The notes beneath the pieces are model-generated. The model made no database searches. It saw only the letters and a list, made by a program, of their open reading frames with translations, and had not been told where the DNA came from. Below are positions 1 through 5,271 of a DNA stretch of 5,271 nucleotides, piece by piece (position 1 is the stretch's first letter; every line of letters starts with the position of its first letter). The position numbers were made by a program, and so were the translations under genes. The stretch is from Nitrospinota bacterium (GTDB lineage: Bacteria; Nitrospirota; Nitrospiria; Nitrospirales; UBA8639), in contig JADFRB010000180.1 in NCBI GenBank assembly GCA_022561525.1, positions 1 to 5,271 of the forward strand, in the 5' to 3' direction.

Positions 1-512
1 CGCGGCGTGATGTGCTGGGGACAATTGACGTCCCAGGCGGCGACCTCGAAGACGACGGCGTGCTCGGGGACGCCCTCGTAATCCGGGTCGGCGAGGCGCG
101 CCAGAATTTCGGCATCGTCGTCGACGACCCGGGCGCGGCCCCAAATCTTGATACGGCGGCGATTGGGGTAATCCATGAGGAAAATGTACGCCTTGTCGTT
201 TTCGCCAAGGTTGCCGGTGGTGATGTATTGGCGGTTGCCCTTGAAATCGGCGAAGGCGAGCGTGCGGTCGTCGAGGACCTTCAGGAACCCCGGCTTGCCG
301 CCCCGGTGCTGGATGTAGGGTTGGCCATCGGCGCTGGCGGTGCCGAGGTAAAACGAATCGCGCTCGCCGATGAATTGCGCCAGCTCTTCGGTGATGGTGT
401 TTTTCCACCCGCCCTTCTCTTCCATCCGGGCATAGCCCTTGCGCGAACCCTTGGTTTCCTGAATGCGCTTCACCGTCGGGGTGAAGGCGACGTCGCTGAT
501 TAGTCTTTTCAT
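1..512 (-). CDS. Pyridoxamine 5'-phosphate oxidase-like (PNPOx) FMN-binding flavoprotein, 3' end outside window
   Basis: This gene starts at 512 and reads without a stop through 170 codons to the left edge, so the C-terminus is missing. The protein resembles the family of roughly 200-residue PNPOx-like split-barrel flavoproteins that bind FMN and reduce or oxidise small molecules; true PdxH activity is not implied. Family-like stretches are DSFYLGTASADGQPYIQHRG (residues 52-71), FADFKGNRQYITTGNL (87-102), MDYPNRRRIKIWGRAR (113-128) and the near-terminal WDVNCPQHI (160-168). The start is supported by AAGGA about nine bases upstream. It is the fifth gene in the run and follows the DUF5069 gene by 63 bp. 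The first 180 bases are about 67% GC by hand count, with mostly G or C in third codon positions, unlike the roughly 50% GC neighbours. This suggests a different origin. The family call is firm; the substrate is unknown. Confidence 0.88.
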   Translation of the reverse strand, partial: MKRLISDVAFTPTVKRIQETKGSRKGYARMEEKGGWKNTITEELAQFIGERDSFYLGTASADGQPYIQHRGGKPGFLKVLDDRTLAFADFKGNRQYITTGNLGENDKAYIFLMDYPNRRRIKIWGRARVVDDDAEILARLADPDYEGVPEHAVVFEVAAWDVNCPQHITP

Positions 513-553
513 GATGTCCGTTCCTTCTTGAAATGGTTTTTCACACTCAACAT
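509..553 (-). CDS. Possible 14-codon leader ORF coupled to the PNPOx gene
   Basis: A short reading frame encoding MLSVKNHFKKERTS lies just upstream of the PNPOx gene. It has its own Shine-Dalgarno-like AAGGAAG a few bases before the ATG, and its TGA stop overlaps the PNPOx ATG as ATGA. This arrangement is typical of translational coupling. The peptide is basic and matches nothing I recognise. It could be a true leader peptide, the remnant of a gene end left by the event that placed the GC-rich PNPOx gene here, or chance, since ORFs this short are common. Confidence 0.3.
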   Translation of the reverse strand: MLSVKNHFKKERTS

Positions 554-575
554 GTTCTTCCTTATGTCTTTTGTT

Positions 576-1133
576 TCAGCTTGATATACTCAGGAGTTGG
601 TTCTCATGTCCCTCGTACTGCCACACCTTTTCTAAAAACTCAAAGGGCATGATACCGAGCGGTTGTAAAAACGCGCGATCGTTACCGCAGCTATACATCA
701 GATCGGATGGCAGTTCCCCTCGGAGTTTGGCGTTAGCTTTTGCCAGGATTCGGGGGAGCCATCGATAGCCTCCCAATGTGGCCTGACCAGGGGGAAAATC
801 GTCCGTGGAAAGCCTTCGTGTTGAGGGTTGGGCCTTTTGAACCGTCAGAAAGTATTGCCTCCGCAGGTGAGTTATTCGGAGCACTTCTTCGAAGGTAGGC
901 TCACCCGCGACAACCCCGTCCTCGACGAAATCATAGAGCTCTTGTTGGCCCATCCCAATTGATCCCAGAAATGGGCTGGTTGAAGAATCAACAACATGAT
1001 CGGGCCCACGCAGTCCGCGTTCAAACTGTGTGATGGCCTGTTCGTATATTTTGTGGAAAGTGAAAGCCCAGTCGTCTTGAGTGAATAAGACGGGAATCGA
1101 ATCCCTTGAGGCATGGTGTTCAAGCGTGTGCAT
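576..1133 (-). CDS. DUF5069 domain-containing protein
   Basis: The 185-residue protein matches what I know of the DUF5069 family, which has no established function. The conserved C-terminal block is GGYRWLPRILAKANAKLRGE (121-140) followed by DLMYSCGNDRAFLQPLGI (144-161), with the family's Cys-Gly-x-Asp at C149-D152 and a FLEKVWQYE helix (167-174). The N-terminal part (about 20-105) includes ELYDFVEDGVVAGEPTFEEV and RRQYFLTVQK, as in longer members, so the gene looks complete. The C-terminus, ending NQLLSISS, may be a few residues shorter than usual because the expected terminal Trp-containing segment is absent. No signal peptide or membrane segment is seen, so it is probably cytosolic. An AAGGAG seven bases before the ATG fixes the start. 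It sits 90 bp after the hydrolase gene and is probably co-transcribed. Confidence 0.85.
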   Translation of the reverse strand: MHTLEHHASRDSIPVLFTQDDWAFTFHKIYEQAITQFERGLRGPDHVVDSSTSPFLGSIGMGQQELYDFVEDGVVAGEPTFEEVLRITHLRRQYFLTVQKAQPSTRRLSTDDFPPGQATLGGYRWLPRILAKANAKLRGELPSDLMYSCGNDRAFLQPLGIMPFEFLEKVWQYEGHENQLLSISS

Positions 1134-1223
1134 TGGTATCTCCTTATTTTTAGAAATGTGAAGGTTTCTTACTATGTTCTATTATTTAATTTGGTTTCCA
1201 GTTCATAATATGTGGTGGGCGGA

Positions 1224-2309
1224 TTAATGAGTTAGGGCCATCCGCTTATCCAAAAAACGGCGGATATGTTTGGCGATGACGTCGCCGTCTTCTTCAAGGG
1301 CGAAGTGTCCGGTGTTGAGCAAGTGAAATTCAAGATTCTTTAAGTCTCGCTTGTACGGGTGCGCACCCTCGGCTGGGAAAATCTGATCGTTTTGTCCCCA
1401 CACGATTAACGTGGGGGGTTGGTATTCCCTCAGGTATGCTTGCCACTTTGGGTACAGTGGCGGGTTCGAACCATAGCTATAGAACAACTGAAGTTGAATC
1501 GCTTCATTTCCGGGTCGATCCAACAGTCTTTGGGTGACGTGCCAGTTGTCGGGGCTGATCATCTCCTTGTTACGAACCCCGTTGGTATACTGCCATTGGG
1601 TCGCACCCAATGTTACCAGGAAGCGGAGCGCATCCTCATTTGACATGTTTGGCTGGTTGTACGCCGCCTTGACGTTCTTCCACCATTCGTTGTCGAGGCC
1701 CTTATTGATGGCTTTGCGATCTTTCCAGTACTCCCTGATCGGCTCCCAGAAATTGTTGTCGATTCCTTCGACGTAGGCGTTGCCATTCTGGATGACGAGT
1801 GCCTGGACTCGTTCCGGATGGTTCACGGCAAGACGGAATCCCACTGGCGCCCCATAATCCATCAGGTACAGACTGTACGTTTTTAGCCCAACCTTTTGAA
1901 TGAAAGCCTCCATGACTTTGGCTAGGTTATCGAACGTGTAGTCAAACTCATCGACCATTGGCATGGAGCTGTTGCCGAATCCCGGATAGTCCGGGGCGAT
2001 GATATGAAACCGATCCGATAGGGCCGGAATCAAATTTCTGAACATGTGCGAGGATGTTGGGAAACCATGGAGCAACAGAATGGTTGGCGCATCGGGCGGC
2101 CCCGCCTCACGGTAGAAAATATCGAGCCCATCCACTTCGATGGTTTTGTGAAGCGTTGGGTAACTGACAGGTGCGGTGACCATAGTTTTTGCTTCCGGCT
2201 CTATTGGGTTCGAAGCAATTGCTCCCATCACTAAAGCGCCAATGAGGCTAAACGGTACAACGGCCAGTATCGTGATGATTGATTTGAATGTGTGTTTGAA
2301 GCGTTTCAT
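1224..2309 (-). CDS. Exported or membrane-anchored alpha/beta hydrolase, epoxide hydrolase/haloalkane dehalogenase-like
   Basis: The 361-residue protein begins with a basic stretch (MKRFKHTFK) and a hydrophobic segment (about 10-32) ending GAIAS, consistent with a Sec signal peptide or an N-terminal anchor. The alpha/beta hydrolase fold covers about 55-357. Visible landmarks are the oxyanion motif HGFPTSS (81-87), APDYPGFG (105-112), a nucleophile elbow LMDYGAPVG (149-157) with Asp151, a cap domain (about 185-265) rich in Trp and Tyr, the acid in WGQND (304-308, Asp308), and the catalytic His335 in TGHFALEE. An Asp nucleophile is characteristic of epoxide hydrolases and haloalkane dehalogenases rather than of esterases. 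The substrate is not determined. The protein contains no cysteine. The start is supported by AAAAGGA about ten bases upstream. It lies 105 bp downstream of the oxidoreductase gene and a dispersed repeat separates the two. Confidence 0.9.
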   Translation of the reverse strand: MKRFKHTFKSIITILAVVPFSLIGALVMGAIASNPIEPEAKTMVTAPVSYPTLHKTIEVDGLDIFYREAGPPDAPTILLLHGFPTSSHMFRNLIPALSDRFHIIAPDYPGFGNSSMPMVDEFDYTFDNLAKVMEAFIQKVGLKTYSLYLMDYGAPVGFRLAVNHPERVQALVIQNGNAYVEGIDNNFWEPIREYWKDRKAINKGLDNEWWKNVKAAYNQPNMSNEDALRFLVTLGATQWQYTNGVRNKEMISPDNWHVTQRLLDRPGNEAIQLQLFYSYGSNPPLYPKWQAYLREYQPPTLIVWGQNDQIFPAEGAHPYKRDLKNLEFHLLNTGHFALEEDGDVIAKHIRRFLDKRMALTH

Positions 2310-2358
2310 GGTTATTTTTTCCTTTTGGTTTTTGCGAGGATGAAATTTAAATTCAACC

Positions 2359-2392
2359 CCTCACCCTAGCCCTCTCCCCACAGGGGCGAGGG
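2359..2392 (-). repeat. Dispersed CCCTCACCC-type intergenic repeat with hairpin
   Basis: The plus strand carries CCCTCACCCTAGCC followed by CCCTCTCCCC-ACA-GGGGCGAGGG (2370-2392), a ten-pair stem with one mismatch and a three-base loop. Very similar G/C-rich units are common as dispersed intergenic repeats in many Gram-negative genomes. It lies inside the operon between the oxidoreductase stop and the hydrolase start. No T-run follows the stem in the direction of transcription, so it does not look like an intrinsic terminator. It could affect transcript stability or relative expression of the flanking genes. A second copy is not visible in this window. Confidence 0.6.
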
Positions 2393-2414
2393 TATAGAGG
2401 AGGCATCAAAATTG

Positions 2415-3515
2415 TTACGTTGCCCATGGCAATAACACGAAATTGCCTTTGACTTGATTGGTGGCCAGGAGCCGATGGGCTTCGGCAGCTTGGCTAAGTG
2501 GGAAGGTCCGATCTATCGTCGGTTTGATTCGCCCGACCCGAACCTGTTCCAAACCCCATTCCAAATCTTCAGGGTCGGCGAAGATAGTCCCTCGAAGCTG
2601 TTTCTGTGTGAAAAAGAAATCCCGGACGTTGAATGTGGCCTCAGCTCCGGCGGTAAAGCCGTACGCCACGATGATGCCGAAGGGGCGGACCGCCTCGATG
2701 GTTTGTGCCAGTTCGCTGCCCCCTAAATTGTCGATGGCCACGTCTGCACCCTTTCCACCTGTCCAGGTTTTCACTTGTGCGACCACGTCTTCTTTGCGCG
2801 TGTTGATCACAAGGTCTGCGCCAAGTGACTGTACATATTCACCTTTCACGTCATCTCTAACAGTTGCGGCAACCTTGGCGCCCAATGCTTTTGCGACTTG
2901 AATGTGCATGCTGCCCGATCCTGATGCCCCGGCCGTGATTAATACGTAGTCTCCCGCTTGAACTTCGCCCACGTGTTTGATCGCCCGAACAGAGGTTCCA
3001 AGGACAACGGGCAGGGTGGCGACTTCTTCAGGAGATAACCCGGTCGCATCTTTCACCACCCACCGGGCCGGAACCTCCATATACTGGGCGTACGATCCCC
3101 AAAGATGTACACCGGGCACGACAAAGCTCGGTGAGATGGCTAGGGGTCGGTTGTGATCATCTTCTTCGCGCAACGTAAAGCCTGCAGCCGGAATCACGCG
3201 TTCCCCTATTTGAATGCCGTTGACGCCTTCACCTATTTCCGCGACCTCGCCCACGGCATCCACCCCAAGGATATGCGGGAGGGGGAGATCGGGAGCCACG
3301 GACCCTTCGCGAAGGTAATGATCTAAGCGATTGATTCCTGCGGCCAGAACCTTAATCACAATATTGCCCGGCTTTGGCTTAGGTGTGTCGATCTCTTCGT
3401 ATTGGAGTACATCGGGCTCTCCAAATTGCCGAAGGACTGCGGCTTTCATGGTGTTAGTTGGTGGAGCCTGGCTAAATTGTTCAGTGGTAGTTACTTGTAA
3501 AGTTGCTGTGCTCAT
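2415..3515 (-). CDS. Zinc-independent medium-chain NADPH:quinone reductase-like oxidoreductase
   Basis: The 366-residue protein belongs to the medium-chain dehydrogenase/reductase superfamily, in the quinone oxidoreductase branch, and is expected to reduce quinones, enones or similar electrophiles with NADPH in the cytosol. The GroES-like part begins at MKAAVLRQFGEPDVL (23-37) and includes INRLDHYLREG (61-71) and HILGVDAVGEVAEIGEGV (81-98). The Rossmann part holds LITAGASGSGSMHIQVAKAL (192-211), GADLVINTR (232-240) and GADVAIDNLGG (256-266). The catalytic-zinc cysteine is absent, and indeed there is no cysteine anywhere in the protein, so it cannot be a zinc alcohol dehydrogenase of the usual type. 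The start with an extra 22 residues is chosen because AAGGAG lies seven bases before it, whereas Met23, where family members usually begin, has no good Shine-Dalgarno. It follows the CMD gene by 29 bp and is clearly in one operon with it. Confidence 0.92.
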   Translation of the reverse strand: MSTATLQVTTTEQFSQAPPTNTMKAAVLRQFGEPDVLQYEEIDTPKPKPGNIVIKVLAAGINRLDHYLREGSVAPDLPLPHILGVDAVGEVAEIGEGVNGIQIGERVIPAAGFTLREEDDHNRPLAISPSFVVPGVHLWGSYAQYMEVPARWVVKDATGLSPEEVATLPVVLGTSVRAIKHVGEVQAGDYVLITAGASGSGSMHIQVAKALGAKVAATVRDDVKGEYVQSLGADLVINTRKEDVVAQVKTWTGGKGADVAIDNLGGSELAQTIEAVRPFGIIVAYGFTAGAEATFNVRDFFFTQKQLRGTIFADPEDLEWGLEQVRVGRIKPTIDRTFPLSQAAEAHRLLATNQVKGNFVLLPWAT

Positions 3516-3544
3516 GATTGTTCTCCTTATAATTGTGTGAAATG

Positions 3545-4090
3545 TTAGACGACGGCTAATTCTTCGACTACTGGAAAGTCAATTTCTGTTTGGGCTACAT
3601 GGTTGAAATAATTCGTGAACAAGGTTAACCCGACGTTAGCGATAATCTCGGCAGTCTCGCTTTCAGTCACGCCGGCTTTGTGAAGTTTGGCGATCTCCTC
3701 ATCCGTGACCCACCCGCGATTCACAACCAATGTGCTGGCAAACTCAAGAATGGCCGCTTCCTTCCCATCCGGAGATTCTCCTCGACGACTATCACGGATC
3801 GCTTCCTCGCTGAGACCCACGGTGCGTCCAATAGCCGAATGCGCTGCAAGGCAGTATTCGCATTGATTGTCCTGGGCTACCACTAATGCAATTTGCTCTC
3901 TTAGCTTTGGAGAGAGCGAACCTTTGCCCAACGCATTCGAAAAATTGAGATAGCCCTGAAGCACCGCTGGCGAGTTGGCCATTGTCCGCATAATGTTGGG
4001 GGTAAACCCGAGCTTCTTCTGCACACCATCCAACAATTGTTTGGCTGGCCCAGTGGCGGTTTCAGGATCGATGGCTTGTAAACGTTGCAT
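3545..4090 (-). CDS. Carboxymuconolactone decarboxylase/AhpD-family peroxidase-like protein
   Basis: The 181-residue protein carries the AhpD/CMD core: LREQIALVVAQDNQCEYCLAAHS, given here as residues 63-75 with Glu65, then the redox-type motif Cys77-Glu-Tyr-Cys80 and His84. This CxxC-x3-H arrangement is that of alkylhydroperoxidase-like members, not of the true decarboxylase PcaC, which lacks the cysteine pair. The end YFNHVAQTEIDFP (161-173) is typical of the 'peroxidase-related' subgroup. Its likely role is thiol-based reduction of an organic peroxide or another redox step, in the cytosol. Cys77 and Cys80 are its only cysteines. AAGGAG six bases before the ATG fixes the start. It is the first gene after the sigma-54 promoter and leads the operon. 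Its real substrate cannot be told from the sequence. Confidence 0.92.
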   Translation of the reverse strand: MQRLQAIDPETATGPAKQLLDGVQKKLGFTPNIMRTMANSPAVLQGYLNFSNALGKGSLSPKLREQIALVVAQDNQCEYCLAAHSAIGRTVGLSEEAIRDSRRGESPDGKEAAILEFASTLVVNRGWVTDEEIAKLHKAGVTESETAEIIANVGLTLFTNYFNHVAQTEIDFPVVEELAVV

Positions 4091-4142
4091 GATGTTCTCC
4101 TTGTGTTTTGGGTTTACTGTTTTGCTGTCGTGTACTCCTTAT

Positions 4143-4158
4143 TACAATTCATGTGCCA
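4143..4158 (-). promoter_or_regulatory. Sigma-54 (-24/-12) promoter of the enzyme operon
   Basis: Read on the minus strand, the sequence is TGGCACA-TGAA-TTGTA. The consensus is TGGCACG-N4-TTGCA, so the -24 element differs at one base and the -12 element has GT in place of GC, with exact ten-base spacing between the GG and the GT. Transcription would start near 4133, leaving about 42 bases of leader before the CMD start at 4090. The presence of a divergent sigma-54 activator gene next door supports the call strongly. Confidence 0.75.
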
Positions 4159-4173
4159 AACTGTATTCGTCCA

Positions 4174-4198
4174 TAACTTGTTGAAATAATTAAAAAAC
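4174..4198 (-). promoter_or_regulatory. Candidate IHF site
   Basis: On the minus strand, TTTCAACAAGTTA (4186-4174) matches the IHF core WATCAANNNNTTR at all but one constrained position. An A/T-rich tract (4187-4198) lies on its 5' side, as in high-affinity IHF sites. It lies between the sigma-54 promoter and the inverted repeat further upstream, where DNA bending would bring a bound activator to the polymerase. The IHF consensus is loose, so chance matches in A/T-rich DNA are possible. Confidence 0.4.
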
Positions 4199-4219
4199 CA
4201 GTCCATGTGAGCCAATTAC

Positions 4220-4237
4220 CGGAAGAACGAATTTCCG
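4220..4237. promoter_or_regulatory. Inverted repeat, candidate activator (UAS) site
   Basis: CGGAA and TTCCG face each other across an eight-base spacer. The centre is about 95 bp upstream of the predicted operon start, within the usual range for sigma-54 activator binding sites. It also covers the place where the -35 region of the regulator promoter would lie, so occupancy could reduce regulator expression. Five-base arms are short, so this is a candidate only. Confidence 0.35.
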
Positions 4238-4256
4238 TTGTTGGGACGTGATCAGG

Positions 4257-4262
4257 TATAAT
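4257..4262 (+). promoter_or_regulatory. -10 box of the regulator gene (sigma-70 type)
   Basis: TATAAT matches the sigma-70 -10 consensus perfectly and lies 27 bases before the regulator ATG, giving an expected start near 4269. No convincing -35 hexamer is present at 16-18 bp spacing (TTCCGT or TCCGTT at best) and there is no TGn extension. The promoter may therefore be weak or need help. Confidence 0.5.
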
Positions 4263-4279
4263 CCACGAAACTTCGTGGA
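4262..4279. promoter_or_regulatory. 18-bp palindrome over the regulator's transcription start and Shine-Dalgarno
   Basis: TCCACGAA-AC-TTCGTGGA is a perfect inverted repeat with eight-base arms. It touches the last base of the TATAAT box, spans the predicted +1, and runs into the GGAGG Shine-Dalgarno (4277-4281) of the regulator gene. It could be an operator for autorepression or, if transcribed, a hairpin that hides the ribosome site. It is also about 135 bp upstream of the operon start, so it may serve as a second activator site. Confidence 0.55.
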
Positions 4280-4288
4280 GGACGACCC

Positions 4289-5271
4289 ATGAAACCAGAG
4301 AAGATCTGTCCAACGGAATTCGCATCATTTAAATGCCTGGTATTGGATATCGCGCAGCAGCGAACGCTCGATGAGTTGCTGAAACTCATCGTGAATAGAA
4401 TGGCTGAACGGCCAGAGGTGGCATTGGTCAGGGTTTGGTTAAAGCGACCTGGCGATGTGTGTGCCAACTGCCAAATGCGCCAGGAATGTCCAGATCAAAC
4501 ATCCTGTTTGCATTTGGTGGCGAGTGCGGGCCAGTCAGTGGTAAATCCCAAGGAACAGTGGAATGGATTGGATGGGCATTTTCGTCGGATCCCTCTTGGC
4601 GTCCGAAAGGTGGGACACATTGGGGCCATGGGAGAGCCGGTGATTGTGCATGAAGTTGAAGAAGATCAAAAGTGGATTGCGCGGCCAGATTGGGCCAAAG
4701 AAGAAGGGATTCACGGCTTCCATGGTCAACCCATTATGTATCAAGGAGAGATCTTGGGTGTGTTGGCAGTCTTTACACGTGAACCTGTCACGGAAGATGC
4801 ACCGACCTGGTTACGAATGATTGCCGATCATGTGGCCGTGGCCATTGCCAACACGAATGCGTTTGAAGAAATTGAACACCTGCAAGAGCAACTCAAATTA
4901 GAAAATACCTTTCTGCGCGAAGAAGTGCTGGAGGCTCAAGCCTTTGGCGATATTGTCGGACAGAGCCCAGCGTTACGTGCGATGCTTCAACAGATCGAGT
5001 TAGTGGCGCCTACGGATGCCAGTGTCCTGATTCTTGGGGAATCCGGAACTGGAAAAGAGTTAGTGGTACGAGAAATTCACAAGCGTAGTCTACGCAAAGA
5101 CAAACCACTGGTGAAGGTGAACTGTGCCTCGATCCCAAGGGAATTGTATGAGAGTGAGTTCTTTGGACATGTGAAAGGTGCCTTCACAGGAGCGCTCAAA
5201 GATCGAGCGGGTCGGTTTGAAGTCGCCGATGGCGGCACGTTGTTTCTGGATGAAGTCGGCGAGATTCCCTT
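4289..5271 (+). CDS. GAF-domain sigma-54-dependent transcriptional activator, 3' end outside window
   Basis: The frame is open from the ATG at 4289 to the right edge, 327 full codons. GGAGG seven bases upstream fixes the start, and an in-frame stop at 4259 excludes a longer protein. Residues about 15-190 form a GAF-type sensor containing four cysteines spaced C58-x2-C61-x5-C67-x5-C73, just before [10 protein letters not shown] (74-83). A probable coiled-coil linker follows (194-216). The AAA+ domain begins near [12 protein letters not shown] (219-230), with Walker A GESGTGKE (250-257), the sigma-54 contact loop GAFTGA (297-302) and Walker B TLFLDE (317-322). The remaining AAA+ part and the expected Fis-type DNA-binding domain are beyond the edge. 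There is no receiver domain, so activation is probably by a ligand or redox signal at the GAF domain. It diverges from the enzyme operon, whose promoter is sigma-54 type, and is its likely activator. Confidence 0.95.
   Translation, partial: MKPEKICPTEFASFKCLVLDIAQQRTLDELLKLIVNRMAERPEVALVRVWLKRPGDVCANCQMRQECPDQTSCLHLVASAGQSVVNPKEQWNGLDGHFRRIPLGVRKVGHIGAMGEPVIVHEVEEDQKWIARPDWAKEEGIHGFHGQPIMYQGEILGVLAVFTREPVTEDAPTWLRMIADHVAVAIANTNAFEEIEHLQEQLKLENTFLREEVLEAQAFGDIVGQSPALRAMLQQIELVAPTDASVLILGESGTGKELVVREIHKRSLRKDKPLVKVNCASIPRELYESEFFGHVKGAFTGALKDRAGRFEVADGGTLFLDEVGEIP

Noticed and set aside
12..503. Long plus-strand open frame of 163 codons
   Set aside because: It is the antisense shadow of the GC-rich PNPOx gene; the minus-strand translation shows clear family motifs and a proper ribosome site, while the plus product has none.
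1184..1200. A second sigma-54 promoter (TGGAAAC on the minus strand) before the DUF5069 gene
   Set aside because: The -24 part is weak and nothing like TTGC or TTGT lies at the required spacing.
2370..2392. Intrinsic terminator between oxidoreductase and hydrolase genes
   Set aside because: The stem is sound but no T-run follows it in the direction of transcription, and the sequence is of a known dispersed-repeat type.
2458..2901. Plus-strand open frame within the oxidoreductase gene
   Set aside because: Antisense to a well-supported oxidoreductase; the translation has no recognisable domain and no Shine-Dalgarno.
3447..3449. Internal Met23 as start of the oxidoreductase
   Set aside because: Homology alone would favour it, but it has no good Shine-Dalgarno, whereas the upstream ATG at 3515 has AAGGAG at ideal spacing.
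4252..4744. Minus- and plus-strand frames of about 70 codons over the regulator gene
   Set aside because: They lie in other frames of the GAF domain, whose reading frame is unambiguous from the Walker and GAFTGA motifs downstream.
1..5271. CRISPR array, tRNA, rRNA, insertion sequence or attachment site
   Set aside because: No spaced direct repeats, RNA-gene signatures, transposase coding or terminal inverted repeats were seen on reading both strands.

Overview
The window reads as a bacterial genome segment: compact genes, Shine-Dalgarno sites in front of almost every start, and a sigma-54 activator. It is most likely from a Gram-negative bacterium of roughly 50% GC. A dispersed CCCTCACCC-type repeat, of a kind met in proteobacteria and some other Gram-negative phyla, sits in one intergenic gap. 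I cannot assign a genus from the sequence alone.

Layout. From about 4090 leftwards, five genes run on the minus strand: an AhpD/carboxymuconolactone decarboxylase-like protein (4090-3545), a zinc-independent medium-chain NADPH:quinone reductase-like oxidoreductase (3515-2415), an alpha/beta hydrolase of the epoxide hydrolase/haloalkane dehalogenase type with an N-terminal export signal or anchor (2309-1224), a DUF5069 protein (1133-576), and a PNPOx-like flavoprotein (512 to the left edge, incomplete). The last gene is clearly more GC-rich than the others. Facing the other way, from 4289 to the right edge, is the first 327 codons of a GAF-AAA+ sigma-54-dependent activator with a four-cysteine cluster in its sensor domain.

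Control region. The 198 bp between the divergent genes (4091-4288) holds a complete-looking regulatory layout. There is a sigma-54 (-24/-12) promoter pointing at the enzyme operon, an IHF-like site with a flanking A/T tract upstream of it, and an 18-bp inverted repeat at activator-site distance. The regulator itself has a perfect TATAAT box and, overlapping its predicted transcription start and Shine-Dalgarno, an 18-bp palindrome that could be an autoregulatory operator. The simplest reading is that the activator senses a signal through its GAF domain and switches on the enzyme operon through sigma-54.

Function. The enzyme set (peroxidase-like CMD, quinone/enone reductase, Asp-nucleophile hydrolase, flavin reductase/oxidase-like protein, DUF5069) suggests handling of an organic electrophile, peroxide, halogenated or epoxidised compound, or quinone. 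The substrate is not shown by the sequence. The two largest enzymes contain no cysteine at all, and the CMD protein has only its two catalytic cysteines, which would suit work in a reactive-electrophile setting. The whole is best described as a candidate sigma-54-controlled detoxification or catabolic cassette.
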